Shown piece by piece: positions 60,365-64,000 of a DNA stretch of 64,000 nucleotides. This DNA is from Streptomyces sp. CNQ-509. GTDB lineage: Bacteria; Actinomycetota; Actinomycetes; Streptomycetales; Streptomycetaceae. The translations under genes and the position numbers were made by a program. Under the pieces are notes generated by a model, which saw only the letters and a list, made by a program, of their open reading frames with translations, had not been told where the DNA came from and did not search any database. The number at the start of each line of letters is the position of its first letter. Position 1 is the stretch's first letter. Location: NCBI RefSeq assembly GCF_001011035.1, contig NZ_CP011492.1, positions 6,937,447-7,001,446 on the forward strand, in the 5' to 3' direction.

Positions 60365-61600
60365 ATGCGGATCACCGGATATCGCACGCTGACGACCCTC
60401 CTCGACTGGGGCCGGCCCGTCGGGGACGCCAACGGCGTCCTCACCGACGGGATCACGCCGGTGCCGGTGGTACTGGTGGACACCGACGCCGGGATCACCG
60501 GCGTCGGACTGGGGCCCCACGCGGCAGGGGAAGCCGTCTTCCCCGCCGTCGACGGCGAGGATCCCCGCTGCGTCGGCGCGCTCTACGACGGCATGCTCCG
60601 GCAGGCGTTCAAGGCCGGCCATGGCGGAACCGTCTTCGGGACCATCGGCGCGTTCGACACCGCCCTGTGGGACATCAAGGCGAAAGCGGCCGGCGAACCG
60701 CTGTGGCGCCTGCTCGGCGGACGGGACCGGCGAGTCCCCGCCTACGCGTCCGGCCTCGACATCGCCCTCGGCGACGACGACCTGGCGACGGTCTATCAGG
60801 TCTACGCCGAGCGCGGCCTGCGGGCGGCCAAGCTCAAGGGCGGCCTCGACATCGAGCGGGACCGCGACCGCCTGACCCTCGTACGGGAGGTGCTGACCAG
60901 AGCCGGGCGCGGGATGCGGCCCGCCCTGATGCTCGACGTGAACGAGAACTGGACCCGCAAGCAGGCGGTCCGCCACGTCCGGGAGCTGGAGCAGACCCTG
61001 GACCTCACCTGGGTGGAGGAGCCCGTCCGGCGCTGGGACGCCGAGGGCCTGGCCGCCGTAGGACGGGGGATCCGCGCCTCGGTGGCGAGCGGGGAGAACC
61101 TCACCGGGCTCGAACAGTACCGCCCGCTTCTGGCACAGGGCGCGGTCGACATCGTGCAGGCGGCCGCCGTCTGGGGCGTGACCCACTTCCTGCGGGTGGC
61201 CGCCCTGGCGCACGCCCACGACCTGCCGGTGAGCCCGATCGGCGGCTCTCCGATCGCCCTGCTGCACGCCGCGACGGCCGTGCCCAATCACCTCGCGAGC
61301 GAACTGCAGAACCTGCTGGAGCCCGTCGGCCTCTCCTTCGACCTGCGGGTCGAGGGCGGTGCCTTCGTCCTCGGCGACTCGGCGGGCCTGGGCGTCGAGG
61401 TCGACGAAGAAGCGATCGCGGCGGCGGTACGCCCCGAGCCCCCCGCCGCGTGCGAAGGCCCCGACGTCCGGCCCGAGTACGCCGGACGGCGACTGCTGGC
61501 CGTGGAGGACCGCGGCCGCCCCGCCACGCACCCCCCCGGGCTTCCCGTGCCCTCCCCGCCGCAGCACCTCGACGGGGTGCCCCACGACGCCCGGCCCTGA
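60365..61600 (+). CDS. Enolase-superfamily (mandelate racemase/muconate lactonizing) protein, non-canonical
   Basis: A 411-residue protein with the two-domain enolase fold. KLK (AAKLKGG) gives the second-strand Lys, and DVNENW, VEEP and SGENL give the Mg ligands Asp, Glu and Glu, as in sugar-acid dehydratases. The usual Asp-His dyad is lacking: the sixth-strand Asp position reads Gln (IVQAAAVWG) and the seventh-strand His position reads Ile (SPIGG). It may act on a sugar acid such as fuconate or galactonate from the importer with one-sided chemistry. The last 60 residues are a Pro-rich extension. It is in the transporter operon. Confidence 0.85.
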   Translation: MRITGYRTLTTLLDWGRPVGDANGVLTDGITPVPVVLVDTDAGITGVGLGPHAAGEAVFPAVDGEDPRCVGALYDGMLRQAFKAGHGGTVFGTIGAFDTALWDIKAKAAGEPLWRLLGGRDRRVPAYASGLDIALGDDDLATVYQVYAERGLRAAKLKGGLDIERDRDRLTLVREVLTRAGRGMRPALMLDVNENWTRKQAVRHVRELEQTLDLTWVEEPVRRWDAEGLAAVGRGIRASVASGENLTGLEQYRPLLAQGAVDIVQAAAVWGVTHFLRVAALAHAHDLPVSPIGGSPIALLHAATAVPNHLASELQNLLEPVGLSFDLRVEGGAFVLGDSAGLGVEVDEEAIAAAVRPEPPAACEGPDVRPEYAGRRLLAVEDRGRPATHPPGLPVPSPPQHLDGVPHDARP

Positions 61601-61627
61601 CTCCCACCGCGAAGAAAGGACACGGCC

Positions 61628-63640
61628 ATGCCCCCACATCGCGCACGGTACGTACGCACCAGAGCGGCGGCGGCTGCCGCGGCCCTGGCCGCCGGACTCC
61701 TCGCCGCCCTGCCCACCGAGTCCGTCGCAGCACCCCGGCAGCACACGCTCGTCGTCGCTCCGACCGGCGCTCCGCGGGCCGCCGACGACGGCCCGGGGAC
61801 CGCCGGGCAGCCGTTGCAGACCCTGGAGGAGGCGCAGCGGCGGGCACGGGGCCTCGCCGCCCGCGGCGACGGAGACGTGAAGGTGAGCCTGCTGAAGGGA
61901 ATCCACCGTCTCGGCTCCCCGCTGCGCTTCGGGGCCGCCGACTCCGGCCGTGACGGCCACACCGTGACCTGGACGGCGGCACCGGGAGCGGAAGCCGTGG
62001 TGAGCGGCGCGGAACCGGTCACGGACTGGGAACTCGACGACCCCGCGACGGGCGTCTACAAGGCCGACGTCGGCACCGGCTTCGACAGCCGGCAGCTCTA
62101 CGTCGACGGCGTACCGGCACAGCGTGCGCGGACCGGGCTGTCCCGCTCCGACATCACGCTCGACGCGACGGGCTTCACCCTCGACAACCCGGACCTCGCC
62201 TACCTCGCCACGCTGCCCGACCAGCGGCGCATCGAACTCCAGGCGAAACTCTCGTTCACCAACCGGTTCGCCCCCGTGCAGAGCATCACCGGCTCACGGG
62301 TCGTCATGCAGCAACCGGCCTGGGACAACAACACCTACGGGTACGACACCATCCAGTCCCCGTTCCGTACCCCCGTGTTCTCGCTGCTGAACTCCAAGCG
62401 GTTCCTCGACGAGCCCGGTGAGTGGTACCTGGACACCACCGCGGGCACGCTCTACTACAAGCCTCTTCCGGGACAGGACATTCAACGCGCGCAGGTCGAG
62501 CTGCCGAGGCTGGAATCGCTGCTGGAGGTCGGCGGCACCTATGACGAACCGGCCCGCAACCTGCGGTTCGAAGGGCTGACCTTCGCCGGCACCACCTGGC
62601 TGCACCCCGGCAGCCCCAACGGATACGCCAACCAGCAGACGGGCGCGTTCATCACGGGAGTCCAGCCCCACCGGCCGTCCGACGCCTTCACCTCGTGCGC
62701 GGTCGGCTGCCGCGGCTTCGAGGGCGCCCGCAACAACTGGGCACAGGCCCCCGGGGCGGTGCAGGTGTCGGCGGCAGAGGACATCGGCTTCGAGGACAAC
62801 AGCTTCGTCAACCTCGGCTCCGTCGGCCTCGGCATCGGCAACGACGCTAACGCGCACGGCACCGGCGTGGGACTGGGCGCCAAGAACGTGTCGGTCGTGG
62901 GCAACACCTTCACCGCTAGCGCCGGCGGCGGCATCGTGGCCGGCGGGGTACGCCCGGACGCGCACCACCCGTCCGACGCGCGCATGACCAACAGCGACAT
63001 CCTGATCAGGAACAACCGCATCCACTCCACGGCGCTCGAATACCTCGACCAGGACGGCATCTTCGCCAGCTACATATCCGGACTGGCCATCGAGCACAAC
63101 TACGTCTCCGACATGCCCTACACCGGCATCGGGATCGGCTACGGCTGGGGCGCCAACGATCCCGGCGGCAGCCCGGAGTACGTCAACCGCGGGCTCTACG
63201 ACTTCCAGCCGGTCTACCAGACTCCCACGACGCTGCGTGACGTGCGTGTCGTGGGAAACCATGTGCGCAACGTCGTGCAGACGATGTTCGACGCCGGCTG
63301 CATCTACAGCCTCTCCGCGATTCCGGGCGGCGTCGTCGACGAGAACTACTGCGAGAACAGCGGGCAACTCGGCCTGTACTTCGACGAGGGCTCCCGCTAC
63401 CTCAGCGGCAGCCGCAACGTCTTCGTCCGCAGCGCCGGGCAGTGGGCGCACGCCAACAACCAGAACGGCAACCGCACCGGCGACCTCACCCTGGTCGGCA
63501 ACTACACGACCAACCCCGCCATCACCGGCATCGTCGACGGCCAGCGCGGCAACGTCGCCCGCGACAACGTCACCTTCGACGTGGGCGACATCCCCGCCGG
63601 GGCCCGCGAAGTGATCTCCCGAGCGGGCCCGACCGGCTAG
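61628..63640 (+). CDS. Secreted right-handed parallel beta-helix protein, GH141-like
   Basis: A 670-residue exported protein. Signal peptide 1-36, an N-terminal domain with a beta-sandwich insertion (about 130-300), then a beta-helix with repeated short strands and Asn ladders (NNRIHST, GNTFTAS, GNHVRNV, DNSFVNLG). The layout fits GH141, a family with known alpha-L-fucosidase and xylanase members, but pectate-lyase-like folds share it and I cannot name catalytic residues. It starts at ATG 61628, with GAAAGGA upstream, 27 nt after the enolase-superfamily gene, hence probably the operon's last gene. Confidence 0.75.
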   Translation: MPPHRARYVRTRAAAAAAALAAGLLAALPTESVAAPRQHTLVVAPTGAPRAADDGPGTAGQPLQTLEEAQRRARGLAARGDGDVKVSLLKGIHRLGSPLRFGAADSGRDGHTVTWTAAPGAEAVVSGAEPVTDWELDDPATGVYKADVGTGFDSRQLYVDGVPAQRARTGLSRSDITLDATGFTLDNPDLAYLATLPDQRRIELQAKLSFTNRFAPVQSITGSRVVMQQPAWDNNTYGYDTIQSPFRTPVFSLLNSKRFLDEPGEWYLDTTAGTLYYKPLPGQDIQRAQVELPRLESLLEVGGTYDEPARNLRFEGLTFAGTTWLHPGSPNGYANQQTGAFITGVQPHRPSDAFTSCAVGCRGFEGARNNWAQAPGAVQVSAAEDIGFEDNSFVNLGSVGLGIGNDANAHGTGVGLGAKNVSVVGNTFTASAGGGIVAGGVRPDAHHPSDARMTNSDILIRNNRIHSTALEYLDQDGIFASYISGLAIEHNYVSDMPYTGIGIGYGWGANDPGGSPEYVNRGLYDFQPVYQTPTTLRDVRVVGNHVRNVVQTMFDAGCIYSLSAIPGGVVDENYCENSGQLGLYFDEGSRYLSGSRNVFVRSAGQWAHANNQNGNRTGDLTLVGNYTTNPAITGIVDGQRGNVARDNVTFDVGDIPAGAREVISRAGPTG

Positions 63641-63651
63641 CGGACCGGCGG

Positions 63652-63682
63652 GCACGGGCACCGCGGCCGGCGGTGCCCGTGC
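63652..63682. terminator. Bidirectional hairpin terminator
   Basis: A perfect 13-bp stem (63652-63664 with 63670-63682) and 5-nt loop between the convergent beta-helix and GH67 genes. Confidence 0.75.
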
Positions 63683-63700
63683 CGGCGGCCGGGCGCGGTT

Positions 63701-63730
63701 CAGTCCGGTTCAGTCCGGTTCAGTCCGGTA
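63701..63730. repeat. Three tandem 10-bp repeats
   Basis: cagtccggtt occurs twice exactly and a third time with the last base changed (63701-63730). The third copy overlaps the stop codon of the GH67 gene, so repeat slippage could alter the end of that protein. Confidence 0.8.
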
Positions 63731-64000
63731 CGCGGACGTCTCTGCCGCTGAACCGCTGCCAGTAGCTCACGCACGTGTCCCGCCAGTCGGCCGCGTCCGT
63801 CTCGTGGAGCGCCAGCTTGGCCCTGACCTCGGCGAACCGGCGGGCGTCGAGCCAGGGTTCCAGCGAGTCCCAGGTGCGGCGCATGCCGCTGACGTACCGG
63901 ACACCCGAGTAGTAGTGGTGGACGAGTTCGTCCCAGAAGATCCTGCCGCTGCTCATGGGGCGGTCCCAGGGCACGTGATGGAACCACATCATGAGGTTCT
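63720..64000 (-). CDS. GH67 alpha-glucuronidase, C-terminal fragment
   Basis: The last 93 codons of a minus-strand gene whose start lies beyond the window. MMWFHHVPWD and the following helical segment with YYSGVRYVSGMRRTW and ADWRDTCVSYWQRFSG match the C-terminal helical domain of GH67 enzymes, which release (4-O-methyl)glucuronic acid from the non-reducing end of xylo-oligosaccharides. The active-site part is outside, so activity cannot be judged. It fits the xylan theme of the locus. Confidence 0.88.
   Translation of the reverse strand, partial: NLMMWFHHVPWDRPMSSGRIFWDELVHHYYSGVRYVSGMRRTWDSLEPWLDARRFAEVRAKLALHETDAADWRDTCVSYWQRFSGRDVRVPD

Noticed and set aside
1..64000. CRISPR arrays, tRNA or rRNA genes, insertion sequences, phage genes
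   Set aside because: No regularly spaced repeats, cloverleaf-like segments, transposase or integrase motifs were seen on reading; a dedicated search was not possible.

Overview
The window is high-GC DNA with typical actinomycete features: GTG starts, ATGA or GTGA stop-start overlaps, strong GGAGG ribosome binding sites, twin-arginine and lipoprotein signals, and CUT1 sugar ABC systems without their own ATPase. It looks like a Streptomyces or close relative. Almost every gene serves hemicellulose breakdown (arabinoxylan, xyloglucan, fucose- or galactose-decorated side chains), so the whole window reads as one plant-cell-wall super-locus. I saw no rRNA, tRNA, CRISPR array, insertion sequence or phage gene.

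Layout. 1-12464: the end of a GH51 arabinofuranosidase, a secreted clan GH-A hydrolase with carbohydrate-binding modules, then a LacI-regulated import operon (binding protein, two permeases, GH31, GH127). 12530-25294: a XylR/AraC-type regulator facing a Gfo/Idh oxidoreductase, a five-gene HAAT-type importer with two ATPases, a D-tagatose 3-epimerase-like isomerase and a 1357-residue secreted ThuA/sugar-dehydrogenase protein. 25557-32094 (minus): GH29, GH54, a second ThuA/dehydrogenase and a second GH-A hydrolase. 32417-35074 (minus): Fe-dependent alcohol dehydrogenase, C-C-type alpha/beta hydrolase and DJ-1/PfpI protein behind a CebR-like operator. 35332-43725: a xylobiose-type module (binding protein, two permeases, GH43; divergent GH3 and LacI regulator). 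43797-51070: secreted GH62, GH11, a third dehydrogenase, GH10 and an alpha/beta hydrolase. 51515-63640: FadR regulator plus LarA-like racemase, GH95, a second FadR regulator facing a CUT1 transporter, an enolase-superfamily protein and a secreted beta-helix protein. 63720-64000: the C-terminus of a GH67 alpha-glucuronidase.

How it fits together. Secreted GH10/GH11/GH62/GH54/GH29/GH95 enzymes would cut polymers and side chains. Lipoprotein-dependent importers would take up the oligosaccharides, and intracellular GH3/GH43/GH31/GH127/GH51/GH67 would finish them. Several promoters share a TTGACG, 16-17 bp, NATCAT core with TCGA-rich palindromes just downstream, suggesting common repression. The least explained part is the 12530-25294 module, whose gene content would suit uptake and processing of oxidised (keto) sugars or glycosides.
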